Assembly: GCA_035645275.1 (NCBI GenBank)
Contig: DASQMX010000031.1
Location: 124,001 to 188,000 of the forward strand
Direction of reading: 5' to 3'
Length of the DNA: 64,000 bases
Source of the DNA: Paranoxybacillus sp035645275
Lineage (GTDB): Bacteria > Bacillota > Bacilli > Bacillales > Anoxybacillaceae
The position numbers and the translations under genes were made by a program. The notes beneath the pieces were generated by a model. It was not told the origin of the DNA and made no database searches. It worked only from the letters and a program-made list of their open reading frames with translations. Each line of letters opens with the position of its first letter. Within the stretch, counting starts at the first letter, position 1. This document shows, piece after piece, positions 1 to 8,697 of the stretch.

Positions 1-200
1 GCAAAAATAATATCTTCCATTTTCGACCCGCGCAGCGACTTGGCTGATTGCTCTCCCAACACCCAGCGAATCGCATCTGTAATATTGCTCTTTCCGCTTC
101 CGTTAGGACCGACAACAGCTGTCACGCCGGGAACAAATTCAATCGATACTCGATCGGCAAACGATTTAAATCCAATAATATCTAATCGCTTAAGGAACAT
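1..200 (-). CDS. smc: SMC chromosome segregation ATPase, N-terminal fragment (cut by window edge)
   Basis: The first 66 or so residues of the condensin subunit Smc, which compacts and segregates the chromosome together with ScpA and ScpB. The reverse strand reads MFLKRLDIIGFKSFADR, then a Walker A loop GPNGSGKS at about residues 31-38, then IRWVLGEQS, the standard start of bacterial SMC proteins. The ATG is at 200. The rest of the gene runs off the left edge. It lies downstream of rnc in the same direction, as in B. subtilis, but a terminator-like hairpin separates the two. Confidence 0.93.
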   Translation of the reverse strand, partial: MFLKRLDIIGFKSFADRVSIEFVPGVTAVVGPNGSGKSNITDAIRWVLGEQSAKSLRGSKMEDIIF

Positions 201-320
201 AAACATTCCACCTTGCTAGCATTCATATAAAATCTCAAATATTTTAACATAATTTTTTCTATTTGCGATAGGGAAGGCGGGAATCGCCGGCGAATGTTGC
301 TACAAATGTCAACTTCAAGA

Positions 321-370
321 AAAATGAAGCTTACTCACCAAAAAGTATCCTCTTAGAGCAAGCTTCATTC
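321..370 (-). terminator. Rho-independent terminator after rnc
   Basis: Arms at 323-332 and 360-369 form a 10-bp perfect stem (AATGAAGCTT/AAGCTTCATT) with a long 27-nt loop. On the minus strand the stem is followed by a short T run. It starts directly after the rnc stop codon and would limit read-through into smc. The long loop makes it less certain than the other terminators here. Confidence 0.6.
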
Positions 371-375
371 TCTTT

Positions 376-1119
376 TTACTTCTTTTCTGTTGCTTTTAAT
401 TTTTCCAGCGCCATCTGCGCCGCTTGTTGCTCGGCTTCTTTTTTTGATCTGCCGACCCCAATGCCTAATTCTTCCCCGTTCAATGAAACTCTTGATACAA
501 ACTCTTTGTTGTGCGCAGGACCTTTTTCCTGCAAAATTGTATACTCAATCACACCAATGCCATCTCGCTGAACAAGCTCCTGTAGCTGACTTTTATAATC
601 CATCACATGAGAAAAAGCACCTTCGTTAATTTTAGGAAAGATCGTCTTTCCTAAAAATTGAACGACCGCTTCCATTCCTTGATCGAGATAAAGCGCACCA
701 ATAAACGCCTCAAACACATCTGCTAAAAGCGCTGGTCTCTCTCGACCTCCTGTTAGTTCTTCCCCTCTTCCAAGCAAAACAAGTTCTCCAAAGGAAAGGG
801 AGTTGGCAAATTTCACAAGGGAAGGCTCACAGACGATGGAAGCTCTTAGTTTTGTCAACTCACCTTCACTCATGTTCGGAAATTTCTTGAAAAGATATTG
901 GGAAATGGTTAGCTCTAAAACAGCATCCCCTAAAAACTCCAGTCTTTCATTATCTTCATGCGGTCGTTTGCGATGCTCATTCACATACGATGAATGTGTA
1001 AAAGCTTGAATAAGAAGCTTTTCATTTTTAAAAAAAATGTCGATTTTTTCTTGTAATTGCTTAAATTTCGTCCATTTTTTTTCATTCGTTCGTTGCTCTC
1101 TATCTTTCTGTCTTGACAT
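376..1119 (-). CDS. rnc: Ribonuclease III
   Basis: Cleaves double-stranded RNA in rRNA precursors and antisense duplexes. From the chosen start the protein is 247 residues, close to B. subtilis Rnc (249). The catalytic signature ERLEFLGDA is at about residues 58-66, followed by GGRERPALLADVFEAFIGALYLDQG with the second acidic cluster, and a C-terminal dsRNA-binding domain ending GRSKKEAEQQAAQMALEKL. The frame extends upstream to a TTG at 1131, but GGAGG sits just before the ATG at 1119, so MSRQKDR is taken as the true start. It follows acpP after a terminator. Confidence 0.96.
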   Translation of the reverse strand: MSRQKDREQRTNEKKWTKFKQLQEKIDIFFKNEKLLIQAFTHSSYVNEHRKRPHEDNERLEFLGDAVLELTISQYLFKKFPNMSEGELTKLRASIVCEPSLVKFANSLSFGELVLLGRGEELTGGRERPALLADVFEAFIGALYLDQGMEAVVQFLGKTIFPKINEGAFSHVMDYKSQLQELVQRDGIGVIEYTILQEKGPAHNKEFVSRVSLNGEELGIGVGRSKKEAEQQAAQMALEKLKATEKK

Positions 1120-1246
1120 AGGTACCTCCAACTTTGTTCAGTAGAAATTTACTAGGCACCAATTATTGTTCCATTGGTCTTTTAAAACAACACATTTTCT
1201 GCGCAAAAGTCCAAGTAAAACTCATTTAAGCCAAATAAAAAGCATA

Positions 1247-1276
1247 GAAAGCCCCGTTTATAAAACGGGACTTTTC
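1247..1276 (-). terminator. Terminator at the end of the fapR-acpP operon
   Basis: A stem AAAGCCCCGTTT/AAACGGGACTTT (about 1248-1259 and 1263-1275), nearly perfect, lies just after the acpP stop codon. On the minus strand it is followed by CTATGCTTTTTATT, so the T tract is interrupted. It probably ends the lipid-synthesis transcript before rnc. Confidence 0.65.
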
Positions 1277-1282
1277 GTTTCA

Positions 1283-1516
1283 TTACATATGGCTTTTTAT
1301 GTAGTTAACAGCATCTCCTACTGTAACGATTTTTTCTGCTTCTTCATCAGAAATTTCCATATCGAACTCGTCTTCTAATTCCATTACGAGCTCAACAACG
1401 TCTAAAGAATCTGCACCTAAGTCATCTTTGAAAGATGCTTCAAGCGTTACTTGTGATTCTTCAACGCCTAAACGGTCAACGATGATTTTCGTTACACGCT
1501 CTAAAACGTCTGCCAT
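1283..1516 (-). CDS. acpP: Acyl carrier protein
   Basis: Carries growing acyl chains on a 4'-phosphopantetheine arm for fatty acid and phospholipid synthesis. The 77-residue acidic protein has the attachment motif GADSLDVVELVMELE with Ser37 as the modified residue. The ATG at 1516 is preceded by GGGAGGTG at good spacing. An upstream in-frame ATG at 1525 lacks a suitable site and would add MKL, which is absent from B. subtilis AcpA. It is the last gene of the fapR-plsX-fabD-fabG-acpP operon. Confidence 0.97.
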   Translation of the reverse strand: MADVLERVTKIIVDRLGVEESQVTLEASFKDDLGADSLDVVELVMELEDEFDMEISDEEAEKIVTVGDAVNYIKSHM

Positions 1517-1595
1517 GAGTTTCACCTCCCCTCAAGACATTATAGTGGATTTTATATGAAAATACTAGAAGTACTCGAAAAATTCAAGGTTCTCA

Positions 1596-2336
1596 TTACA
1601 TAACCATGCCGCCATCTACATGAAGCGTCTGGCCGGTCATGTAATTCGCTGCTTCAGAAGCAAGGAAAACAACTACTCCAGCAATATCTTTCGGTTCGCC
1701 GAAACGAGCTAGCGGAATTTGCTTTAACATTTCCCCACGGACTTCCTCGCTTAATTTGTCGGTCATATCTGTTGTGATAAAACCTGGAGCAATCGCGTTA
1801 ACGGTAATGTTTCGGCTCGCTAATTCTTTTGCTGTTGTTTTTGTTAAACCAATGACTCCCGCTTTTGCGGCAACATAGTTCGCTTGACCCGGGTTTCCAC
1901 TTACACCAACAATGGAGGCAATATTAATAATGCGACCATAGCGCTGTTTCATCATCGGACGCGTCACCGCTTTTGTACAATTAAACACACCTTTTAAATT
2001 GATGTTGATGACTTCATCCCATTCTTCTTCTTTCATACGCATGATTAAATTATCACGGGTTACACCAGCGTTGTTGACTAAAATGTCAATTCGTCCGAAG
2101 CGATCAAGTACTTCCTTCACCATATGTTCTACAGCTTCTGCTTTGGACACATCAGCTTGAATGGCGAATGCTTCGCCGCCCATTTCCAAAATTTCAGCAA
2201 CTACTTCGTTTGCTTTCGCTTCGCTTCCTGCATAGTTGACAGCAACTTTTGCTCCATGGCGAGCAAGCTCTAAAGCAATAGCACGTCCAATTCCCCGGGA
2301 CGCTCCTGTAACAAGTGCGATTTTTCCCTGTAACAT
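1596..2336 (-). CDS. fabG: 3-oxoacyl-[acyl-carrier-protein] reductase
   Basis: NADPH-dependent reduction of 3-ketoacyl-ACP in the fatty acid elongation cycle. It is a 246-residue short-chain dehydrogenase with the cofactor loop TGASRGIG (10-17), NNAG (88-91), and the catalytic triad Ser141, Tyr154 and Lys158 in YVAAK. The C-terminal GQTLHVDGGMVM is typical of FabG. Its ATG follows the fabD stop codon by two bases and its ribosome-binding site lies inside the end of fabD, so the two are probably translationally coupled. Confidence 0.97.
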   Translation of the reverse strand: MLQGKIALVTGASRGIGRAIALELARHGAKVAVNYAGSEAKANEVVAEILEMGGEAFAIQADVSKAEAVEHMVKEVLDRFGRIDILVNNAGVTRDNLIMRMKEEEWDEVININLKGVFNCTKAVTRPMMKQRYGRIINIASIVGVSGNPGQANYVAAKAGVIGLTKTTAKELASRNITVNAIAPGFITTDMTDKLSEEVRGEMLKQIPLARFGEPKDIAGVVVFLASEAANYMTGQTLHVDGGMVM

Positions 2337-2338
2337 GT

Positions 2339-3280
2339 TTATTCCCCTTTCAATGTCGCAATGGCTGCTTCTAACGATGCCAAATCATTGGCTGCATACA
2401 CTTGAACATTGCGGCTAATTTTTTTCACAAGCCCAGATAACACTTTGCCTGGACCAATTTCAACAAATGTATCGACACCAAGCTCAATCATTTTATTCAC
2501 CGACTGTTCCCAACGAACTGGTGAATAGAGCTGTTCAATAAGTTTGCGTTTAATGTCTTCTTTTTCTGTCATTGGCTCTGCTGTTACGTTTGCAATAACC
2601 GGAATGCTCGCATCAGTAATTTCGATTTCGTCTAATACTTCTTTTAACTTGTTTGCAGCCGGCTCCATTAAAGAAGAATGAAATGGACCGCTTACTTCAA
2701 GAGGAATGACGCGCTTTGCTCCTTTTTCCTTGGCTAACTGTGAAGCACGGTCAACCCCTTCGCGAGAGCCAGAAATAACGATTTGTCCCGGGCAATTTAA
2801 GTTTGCTAACTGGACAGGTGCACCCTCAGCAGAAATTTGTTCTGTAATTTCTTGCAATAATCCTGCTTCCATTCCAAGAACAGCCGCCATTGTTCCTTTT
2901 CCCGCAGGCACCACTTCTTCCATAAATTCTCCCCGTTTGCGCACTGCGTAAACAGCATCTGTAAATGAAATCGCTCCCGCGGCAACAAGTGCGGTATATT
3001 CACCTAAACTGTGCCCTGCAACATAATTTGGCACGATTCCTGCTTCTTTTATTTTTTCAAATAAAGCAATGCTAGTTGTAAGAAGAGCAGGTTGAGCATT
3101 GATTGTTAATGTCAATGTATCTTGAGGCCCTTCAAAAATAATGGAAGATAGCGGGAAACCAAGCCGCTCATCTGCGGCTTGGAAGACGGCTGCCGCTTTT
3201 TTATCTTGTTCTGCTAATTCTTTTCCCATACCAACTGTTTGTGAACCTTGGCCAGGAAAAATAAACGCTATTTTTCCCAT
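2339..3280 (-). CDS. fabD: Malonyl-CoA:ACP transacylase
   Basis: Loads malonyl groups onto acyl carrier protein. The 313-residue protein has the oxyanion-hole motif GQGSQ (10-14) and the nucleophile motif GHSLG (89-93, Ser91), with a later GPFHSSLM containing the catalytic histidine. GGGAGTGA precedes the ATG. It sits between plsX and fabG in the FapR operon, 12 bases after the plsX stop codon. Confidence 0.97.
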   Translation of the reverse strand: MGKIAFIFPGQGSQTVGMGKELAEQDKKAAAVFQAADERLGFPLSSIIFEGPQDTLTLTINAQPALLTTSIALFEKIKEAGIVPNYVAGHSLGEYTALVAAGAISFTDAVYAVRKRGEFMEEVVPAGKGTMAAVLGMEAGLLQEITEQISAEGAPVQLANLNCPGQIVISGSREGVDRASQLAKEKGAKRVIPLEVSGPFHSSLMEPAANKLKEVLDEIEITDASIPVIANVTAEPMTEKEDIKRKLIEQLYSPVRWEQSVNKMIELGVDTFVEIGPGKVLSGLVKKISRNVQVYAANDLASLEAAIATLKGE

Positions 3281-3292
3281 ATAATCACTCCC

Positions 3293-4294
3293 TTATGAAT
3301 GAGTTAGAAAGCTTTCGGCCTCGAGCGCTTGTCTGATCGTTCCTACGACATCTTTTACGACCATTTCGCGCGCTTGACGCACCGCATGGAAAACGGCATT
3401 GGCATCAGAAGAACCGTGGGCTTTAACAACCGGTGCTTTTAAGCCAAACAACGCAGCTCCACCATATTCGGAATAGTCCATTTTTTTCTTTAGCTCAAGC
3501 AGGCGCGGTTTTAAAACAGCTGCAGCAAGTTTACTTGCAAAATCGCTCGTCAAAGCGGACTTTAACATCGAAAACATCGAAATCGCTGTTCCTTCTATCG
3601 TTTTCAAAGCGACGTTTCCGGTAAAACCATCTGTTACAACAACATCGGCTACTCCTTCCAGCAAGTCGCGTGCCTCCACGTTTCCGATAAAATTCAAGCC
3701 CGTTTCCTTTATAAGCTGAAATGCCCGCTTCGCTAAATCATTGCCTTTTTGGTCTTCTGTACCTACATTTAACAATCCAATTCGCGGTTTATTAATCCCT
3801 CGGACTTTGTCCGAATATACAGAACCCATTAGCGCATATTGCAATAAATGTTCAGGGCGGGCATCCACATTAGCACCAACGTCTAAAAGGAGAAAGCCTT
3901 CCCCTCCAATGGTTGGCAAAGTAGGCGCTAATGCTGGGCGATCGATTCCTTCAATTCGTCCAACAATAAACAGCCCTGCTGCCATTAACGCCCCGGTATT
4001 TCCCGCTGAAATGCAGGCCTCCGCACGTCCTTCGCTTACTTCTTTTGACATTAGCACCATTGATGAATTTTTTTTTCGTCTTACCGCTCGTACCGGTTCA
4101 TCTGTCGCTTCGATTATCTCATCTGTATGTATAAGCGAAATACGCTCGTCCGTTGTTAAAAATGAACGAATTTGCGTTTCATCGCCGATTAATGTGATTT
4201 CAACATCTTTAAATTGCTCGACAGCTTTCATCGCTCCAAGCACAATTTCCTTTGGAGCATGATCTCCACCCATTGCGTCAATTGCTATTCTCAT
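3293..4294 (-). CDS. plsX: Phosphate acyltransferase
   Basis: Converts acyl-ACP to acyl-phosphate, the donor for PlsY in glycerolipid synthesis. The 333-residue protein opens MRIAIDAMGGDHAP, the family signature, and contains SAGNTGALMAAG and GANVDARPEHLLQYA. Its start overlaps the end of fapR by 17 bases, so both are made from one transcript, and GGAG lies ahead of the ATG. Linking PlsX to FapR and Fab enzymes joins membrane lipid synthesis to malonyl-CoA supply. Confidence 0.97.
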   Translation of the reverse strand: MRIAIDAMGGDHAPKEIVLGAMKAVEQFKDVEITLIGDETQIRSFLTTDERISLIHTDEIIEATDEPVRAVRRKKNSSMVLMSKEVSEGRAEACISAGNTGALMAAGLFIVGRIEGIDRPALAPTLPTIGGEGFLLLDVGANVDARPEHLLQYALMGSVYSDKVRGINKPRIGLLNVGTEDQKGNDLAKRAFQLIKETGLNFIGNVEARDLLEGVADVVVTDGFTGNVALKTIEGTAISMFSMLKSALTSDFASKLAAAVLKPRLLELKKKMDYSEYGGAALFGLKAPVVKAHGSSDANAVFHAVRQAREMVVKDVVGTIRQALEAESFLTHS

Positions 4295-4874
4295 CTTTTA
4301 CTCCATCCTTTTTTACAATGTTAGATCGATACATTTCAAATTCTCCCGAAAAAACAAGTTCTTGCCCGACATAACTGTTTACTTCAACAATCGTTCTTCC
4401 GTTCTCATTCGTTCCCTTTACTTTCGCTTTCGCAACGACCCGTTCGTTTTCTTTGACTTGTCTTGTAAAACGAATCATCGCTTTTGTTGTTAATGCGAGC
4501 TCGTCATTAATGACAGCTACTGCAAGTGAATTCGCTTGGGCAAACAGATGATGTCCGCGGGCAATTTTATTTCTCTTAAAAACATGCTCTTTCTTTACAT
4601 CGAAAATTGAAATCGCACTATCGTCTAGTTGAATATCAATAATCTCGCCAATCACTTCTTCGATTGGCAATGATTTAACTTGATCAGCAAACGATTTTTC
4701 AGCTACGCTTTTAATTCTTTCACGAAGTTCAGGAATCGATAGCTCTAATCGATCTAAGCGAATCGTTTGAATGCTAACAGAAAATTTTTCCGCTAATTCT
4801 TCATCTGTAATGAATGGATTTTCCTCAATCGTTTCTCGTAAAAGTCTTTGCCGTTCACGTTTGTTTCTTCGCAT
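4278..4874 (-). CDS. fapR: Fatty acid and phospholipid biosynthesis repressor FapR
   Basis: DeoR-like N-terminal helix-turn-helix (about residues 18-45, ITDEELAEKFSVSIQTIRLDR) joined to a hot-dog fold domain that binds malonyl-CoA in the characterised B. subtilis protein. The product is 198 residues, against 188 in B. subtilis. It is the first gene of the operon, and a FapR-like palindrome lies just upstream, as expected for autorepression released by malonyl-CoA. An ATG at 4874 gives the MRRNKRERQRLL start seen in the family. Confidence 0.96.
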   Translation of the reverse strand: MRRNKRERQRLLRETIEENPFITDEELAEKFSVSIQTIRLDRLELSIPELRERIKSVAEKSFADQVKSLPIEEVIGEIIDIQLDDSAISIFDVKKEHVFKRNKIARGHHLFAQANSLAVAVINDELALTTKAMIRFTRQVKENERVVAKAKVKGTNENGRTIVEVNSYVGQELVFSGEFEMYRSNIVKKDGVKDENSN

Positions 4875-4894
4875 CGTTTAAACACCGTCCGATT

Positions 4895-4911
4895 TTGTGA
4901 CTAGGTCCTAA
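4895..4911 (-). promoter_or_regulatory. Candidate FapR operator
   Basis: The minus strand reads TTAGGACCTAGTCACAA, close to the FapR box TTAGTACCTAGTCTTAA remembered from B. subtilis, especially the left half and centre. It lies between the predicted -10 box (4916-4921) and the fapR start, where bound repressor would block initiation. The right half-site is degenerate. Confidence 0.7.
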
Positions 4912-4915
4912 TAGT

Positions 4916-4944
4916 AGTATATAATTAAGAAAAACAGATTGCAA
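4916..4944 (-). promoter_or_regulatory. SigA-type promoter of the fapR operon
   Basis: On the minus strand TTGCAA (4939-4944) is followed after 17 bases by TATACT (4916-4921). The -35 hexamer is the last part of the recG terminator stem, so the two signals share DNA. The FapR box lies immediately downstream. Confidence 0.65.
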
Positions 4945-4974
4945 GATAGAAAACAAGGTTTTGCAATCTGTTTT
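4930..4974 (-). terminator. recG terminator overlapping the fapR promoter
   Basis: A 13-bp perfect stem, AAACAGATTGCAA/TTGCAATCTGTTT (4932-4944 and 4961-4973), begins directly after the recG stop codon and is followed on the minus strand by TTCTTAATT. The distal arm contains the TTGCAA proposed as the fapR -35 box. Confidence 0.85.
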
Positions 4975-7031
4975 TAGTCAAGTTTTTCTCCGCTAAGAAT
5001 ACCTGATTGCTCTAAAGATTGTCTCAATAACTTGTACGATTCATCACTCCAAAAAGCGTTCGATTGAATGAGTTTTGCTGCATCATTCCGGGCTACTTCA
5101 AGAATGCGATAATCATGAACCATATCCCCTAGTTTAAACTCTGGCAGGCCGCTTTGTTTTGTGCCGAAAAAGTCCCCGGGGCCACGCAACTCAAGGTCCT
5201 TTTCTGATAACACAAACCCATCGTTTGTCTCCGTCATAATACGCATTCTTTCTTTTCCTGTTTCTGATTTTGGATCAGCAAGTAAAATACAATAGGATTG
5301 TTCGCTGCCCCGTCCGACTCGACCTCTCAATTGGTGAAGCTGAGCTAATCCAAATCGTTCTGCATCATAAATAAGCATGACCGTTGCATTCGGCACGTTA
5401 ACACCTACTTCAACAACAGTGGTTGATACTAATATTTGCACTTCGTTATTACTAAATGCTTTCATTACTTGCTCTTTTTCTTCTGAAGAAAGCCGGCCAT
5501 GCATAAGCCCGATTCGGTACTTTCCACGATAATAATGAGTTAGCATACTATGCACATCAATCGCATTTTGCACATCCAATTTTTCCGATTCTTCAATAAG
5601 CGGACAAATGACATACGCTTGTCTTCCTTTGCGAATTTCTTTCTCAATAAACGCAAGTACTCGTTCTAACATATCATGTTTGACCCAATACGTTTCAATC
5701 TTTTTTCTCCCTGCTGGCATTTCATCAATGATGGAGACATCCATTTCTCCAAATGCGGTAATCGCCAGCGTCCGTGGAATCGGAGTTGCCGTCATAAACA
5801 ATACATCAGGCGATTGTCCTTTTTCTCTAAGAACACGCCGCTGTTCCACACCGAAGCGATGCTGTTCGTCAGTGATGACTAAACCAAGTTTGTGAAAGTT
5901 TACTTCCTCTTGAATGAGTGCATGAGTACCAATAATAATATTGATTTCTCCTGATACAAGCTTTTCTAATATCTCTTTTCTTCTCTTGCCTTTCACAGAG
6001 CTTGTCAACAATTCTACTGACACATTCATCGGCTCGAGCAACCGCCTTATCGATTCGGCATGTTGTTCTGCCAAAATTTCTGTCGGTACCATTAATGCGC
6101 CTTGATAGCCGGATAAGACTGTCGCGTATAAAGCAATACAGGCAACAACTGTCTTACCGGACCCTACATCTCCTTGTAGCAGCCGATTCATTCGATATGG
6201 TGATTTCATGTCTTCAAGAATTTCCGCAACAACCCGTTTTTGTGCCCCTGTAAGCGGAAATGGCAATTGCTCGATAAACAGTTGAAGTTGCTCATCAGAA
6301 AACGTATGAGCAATCCCCGCTGAATGTTCGCGGTGAAATTTGCGCAATGCTTGTATTTTTAATTGAAAAAATAAAAATTCTTCATATACAAGCCGGCGTC
6401 TTGCTTGTTTTAAATCTTCGTGTGTTTGTGGAAAATGAATCGCTCGAATCGCTTCCGCTTTTGAAAGCAGGCGATATTTTTGCCGTATGACCATTGGAAG
6501 CGGGTCAACGATTGCATGTCCAAATTGTTGAAGCGCAAGCGTGATAAAGCGGCGCATCGCTTTCACCGTTACTGTTCCACGCGTTGAGTAGACCGGTTCG
6601 ATTTCCTGTTTCTCAGTAAACGAACCTTTTTTCAACTCTTGAACAGTAATCGCTTGACGATGTTGATCCCACTTGCCTGTTATCGTAATGGTTTCATTAA
6701 TCGATAGTTGATTTTTTAAATAAGGACGATTAAAGCAAATAACGGTAATCAAGTAGCGCCCAACAAGAAGGCGAAACGTCAAGCGCGATTTTTTCCGGCT
6801 ATAATAGGTAAGAGAAGGTTCACTATGAACCTTCCCTTCTACTGTCACTTTTTCATCATGTTTTACTTCGGCTAAATCTCGCAACTTATAATCTTCATAG
6901 CGAAACGGAAAGTGATGGAGAAGGTCTTCAATCGTTTTTATTCCCATTTCGTTCAGAGCTTCTTCTGTTTCTGTACCGATTCCTTTTATCTCACTGACAG
7001 GCTGTGCTAATACGTTGTTACTCACGTTCAT
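4974..7031 (-). CDS. recG: ATP-dependent DNA helicase RecG
   Basis: Branch-migration helicase that regresses stalled forks and processes Holliday junctions. The 685-residue protein has the N-terminal wedge/OB region (KVTVEGKVHSEPSLTYY), then helicase motifs I (LLQGDVGSGKT), II (DEQH), III (MTATPIPRTLA) and VI (QLRGRVGRG), and ends with the RecG-specific GPGDFFGTKQSGLPEF. Its ATG lies inside sdaAA, a 14-base overlap, with no obvious Shine-Dalgarno sequence, so translation is probably coupled to sdaAA. Confidence 0.97.
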   Translation of the reverse strand: MNVSNNVLAQPVSEIKGIGTETEEALNEMGIKTIEDLLHHFPFRYEDYKLRDLAEVKHDEKVTVEGKVHSEPSLTYYSRKKSRLTFRLLVGRYLITVICFNRPYLKNQLSINETITITGKWDQHRQAITVQELKKGSFTEKQEIEPVYSTRGTVTVKAMRRFITLALQQFGHAIVDPLPMVIRQKYRLLSKAEAIRAIHFPQTHEDLKQARRRLVYEEFLFFQLKIQALRKFHREHSAGIAHTFSDEQLQLFIEQLPFPLTGAQKRVVAEILEDMKSPYRMNRLLQGDVGSGKTVVACIALYATVLSGYQGALMVPTEILAEQHAESIRRLLEPMNVSVELLTSSVKGKRRKEILEKLVSGEINIIIGTHALIQEEVNFHKLGLVITDEQHRFGVEQRRVLREKGQSPDVLFMTATPIPRTLAITAFGEMDVSIIDEMPAGRKKIETYWVKHDMLERVLAFIEKEIRKGRQAYVICPLIEESEKLDVQNAIDVHSMLTHYYRGKYRIGLMHGRLSSEEKEQVMKAFSNNEVQILVSTTVVEVGVNVPNATVMLIYDAERFGLAQLHQLRGRVGRGSEQSYCILLADPKSETGKERMRIMTETNDGFVLSEKDLELRGPGDFFGTKQSGLPEFKLGDMVHDYRILEVARNDAAKLIQSNAFWSDESYKLLRQSLEQSGILSGEKLD

Positions 7032-7905
7032 TCAATGGAACGCCAAAAATTTTCGCTTCTAAAGCGCGACCAGTTGGCGTTGCTGCTAAACCTCCTTGTG
7101 CAGTTTCTTTCAGAGCGACTGGCATCGTTTGGCCAATGCGGAACATCGCTTCAATGACTTCATCACAAGGAATGCGACTCTTAATTCCTGCAAGCGCCAT
7201 ATCCGCAGCAATCATCGCATTCGCTGCTCCCATCGCATTTCGTTTTACACATGGCACTTCGACTAACCCTGCTACAGGGTCACATACTAATCCTAACATG
7301 TTTTTCAGCGTAATCGCCATCGCCTCAGCTGCTTGGCTTGGGGTGCCACCCGCCATCTCAACAAGAGCTGCCGCTGCCATTCCAGCTGCAGAACCTACCT
7401 CAGCTTGACATCCGCCGGCAGCTCCGGAAATGGAGGCGTTGTTGGCAATCACAAACCCGAACGCACCAGCGGTGAACAAAAATTCAACCATTTGCTCACG
7501 CGTCGGCTTTAATTTTTCTTTTACGGCAAACAATGTACCAGGCACAACCCCAGCCGAACCAGCCGTCGGTGTGGCACAAATCGTTCCCATTGCCGCATTC
7601 ACTTCGTTTGTCGCAACTGCTTTGCTTACCGCATCAAGAATCGTTTCACCTGATAAAAAGTTACCTTTTTGAATATACGATTGCAACAATACAGCGTCTC
7701 CACCAGTCAATCCGGAATGAGAAGTAACTCCGGCTAATCCTTTTTCTACGGCCTGCTCCATTACCTGCAAATTCCGTTCCATTTGCGCAAAGATTTCCTC
7801 TCTGCTCCGCCCCGTTACTTCCATCTCTTGCCGAATCATCACTTCGGCAATTTTAATTTGTTGACTTTCTGCTAACTCGACTAATTCCGCCACATTGCGA
7901 AACAT
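7018..7905 (-). CDS. sdaAA: L-serine dehydratase, alpha subunit
   Basis: Iron-sulfur enzyme that deaminates serine to pyruvate, acting with the beta subunit encoded next to it. The alpha subunit carries the conserved cysteines, in MGTICATPTAGSAG, CQAEVGSAAGMAAAA, VCDPVAGLVEVPC. The start is set at ATG 7905 (MFRNVAELVE), which has GGGGG 9 bases upstream and matches B. subtilis SdaAA. A longer frame from 7935 lacks such a site. 295 residues. Two-gene unit with sdaAB. Confidence 0.96.
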   Translation of the reverse strand: MFRNVAELVELAESQQIKIAEVMIRQEMEVTGRSREEIFAQMERNLQVMEQAVEKGLAGVTSHSGLTGGDAVLLQSYIQKGNFLSGETILDAVSKAVATNEVNAAMGTICATPTAGSAGVVPGTLFAVKEKLKPTREQMVEFLFTAGAFGFVIANNASISGAAGGCQAEVGSAAGMAAAALVEMAGGTPSQAAEAMAITLKNMLGLVCDPVAGLVEVPCVKRNAMGAANAMIAADMALAGIKSRIPCDEVIEAMFRIGQTMPVALKETAQGGLAATPTGRALEAKIFGVPLNERE

Positions 7906-7959
7906 CTTGCTGCCCCCTTTGTCTGTTTCATACACTGCTTCATGAATAGCACTCTATTT

Positions 7960-8622
7960 TTAGTCAACGATTTTCGTTACTTGGATAATGTGAGGTAACG
8001 ACGATAATTCCTCAATAATGGACTGGTCAATGTTTTGGTCAACTTCAATCGTCATTAATGCTTCCTTTCCTTTTTCTTTTCGGGAAACTTCCATATGACC
8101 GATATTAATGGCGTATTTCGCTAACACATTCGCCACTGAAGCAATCGTTCCATAACGATCGTTATGCACAACAAGAATAGCAGGATGATGACCGGAAAGT
8201 TTTAGCTCAAATCCATTCAACTCGGTAATTTCAATCTTGCCGCCACCGATGGAAATACCAACGAGCTCAAGCTCCCCTTGATCATCACCGATGCGAATTC
8301 TTGCCGTATTCGGGTGGTTCGGGATCGCTTCTTCTTTACGAAAGGTAATTTCAATCCCTTCCTGCTTGGCGATTTCTAATGAAGATTTGATTCGCTCGTC
8401 AAATGTATCAAAGTCTAAAAGACCTCCAACAATCGCGACATCCGTTCCATGCCCTTTATACGTTTGAGCAAAAGAACCGTAAAAGGATATATGCGCCCAC
8501 TTTGGTTTTCTGCCAAATAAGCTGCGGGCCACTCTGCCAATCCGCGCCGCTCCGGCAGTATGGGAGCTTGACGGTCCAATCATAATCGGTCCAATGATAT
8601 CGAAGACACTTTTGTACTTCAC
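7960..8622 (-). CDS. sdaAB: L-serine dehydratase, beta subunit
   Basis: Partner of SdaAA in serine deamination. The 220-residue protein begins MKYKSVFDIIGPIMIGPSSSHTAGA, the family signature, and ends in an ACT domain (about 150-220, HNDRYGTIASVANVLAKYAINI), a likely serine-sensing or structural module. The start codon is GTG, preceded by GGGGAG. A terminator of fakA lies just upstream, so sdaAB probably starts its own transcript. Confidence 0.95.
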   Translation of the reverse strand: MKYKSVFDIIGPIMIGPSSSHTAGAARIGRVARSLFGRKPKWAHISFYGSFAQTYKGHGTDVAIVGGLLDFDTFDERIKSSLEIAKQEGIEITFRKEEAIPNHPNTARIRIGDDQGELELVGISIGGGKIEITELNGFELKLSGHHPAILVVHNDRYGTIASVANVLAKYAINIGHMEVSRKEKGKEALMTIEVDQNIDQSIIEELSSLPHIIQVTKIVD

Positions 8623-8654
8623 GATGTTTCTCCCCTTTATTGTCTCTTTGTATA

Positions 8655-8690
8655 CAGTAAAATAGAAGGGATGAATCCCTTCTACTATTC
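8655..8690 (-). terminator. Terminator after fakA
   Basis: Perfect 9-bp stem TAGAAGGGA/TCCCTTCTA (8663-8671 and 8676-8684) with a TGAA loop, followed on the minus strand by TTTTAC. It is 14 bases past the fakA stop codon. Confidence 0.75.
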
Positions 8691-8697
8691 TAACATA

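Noticed and set aside
3741..4262. 173-codon plus-strand frame opposite plsX
   Set aside because: It is antisense to a recognised enzyme and its composition mirrors the plsX codons; there is no independent support.
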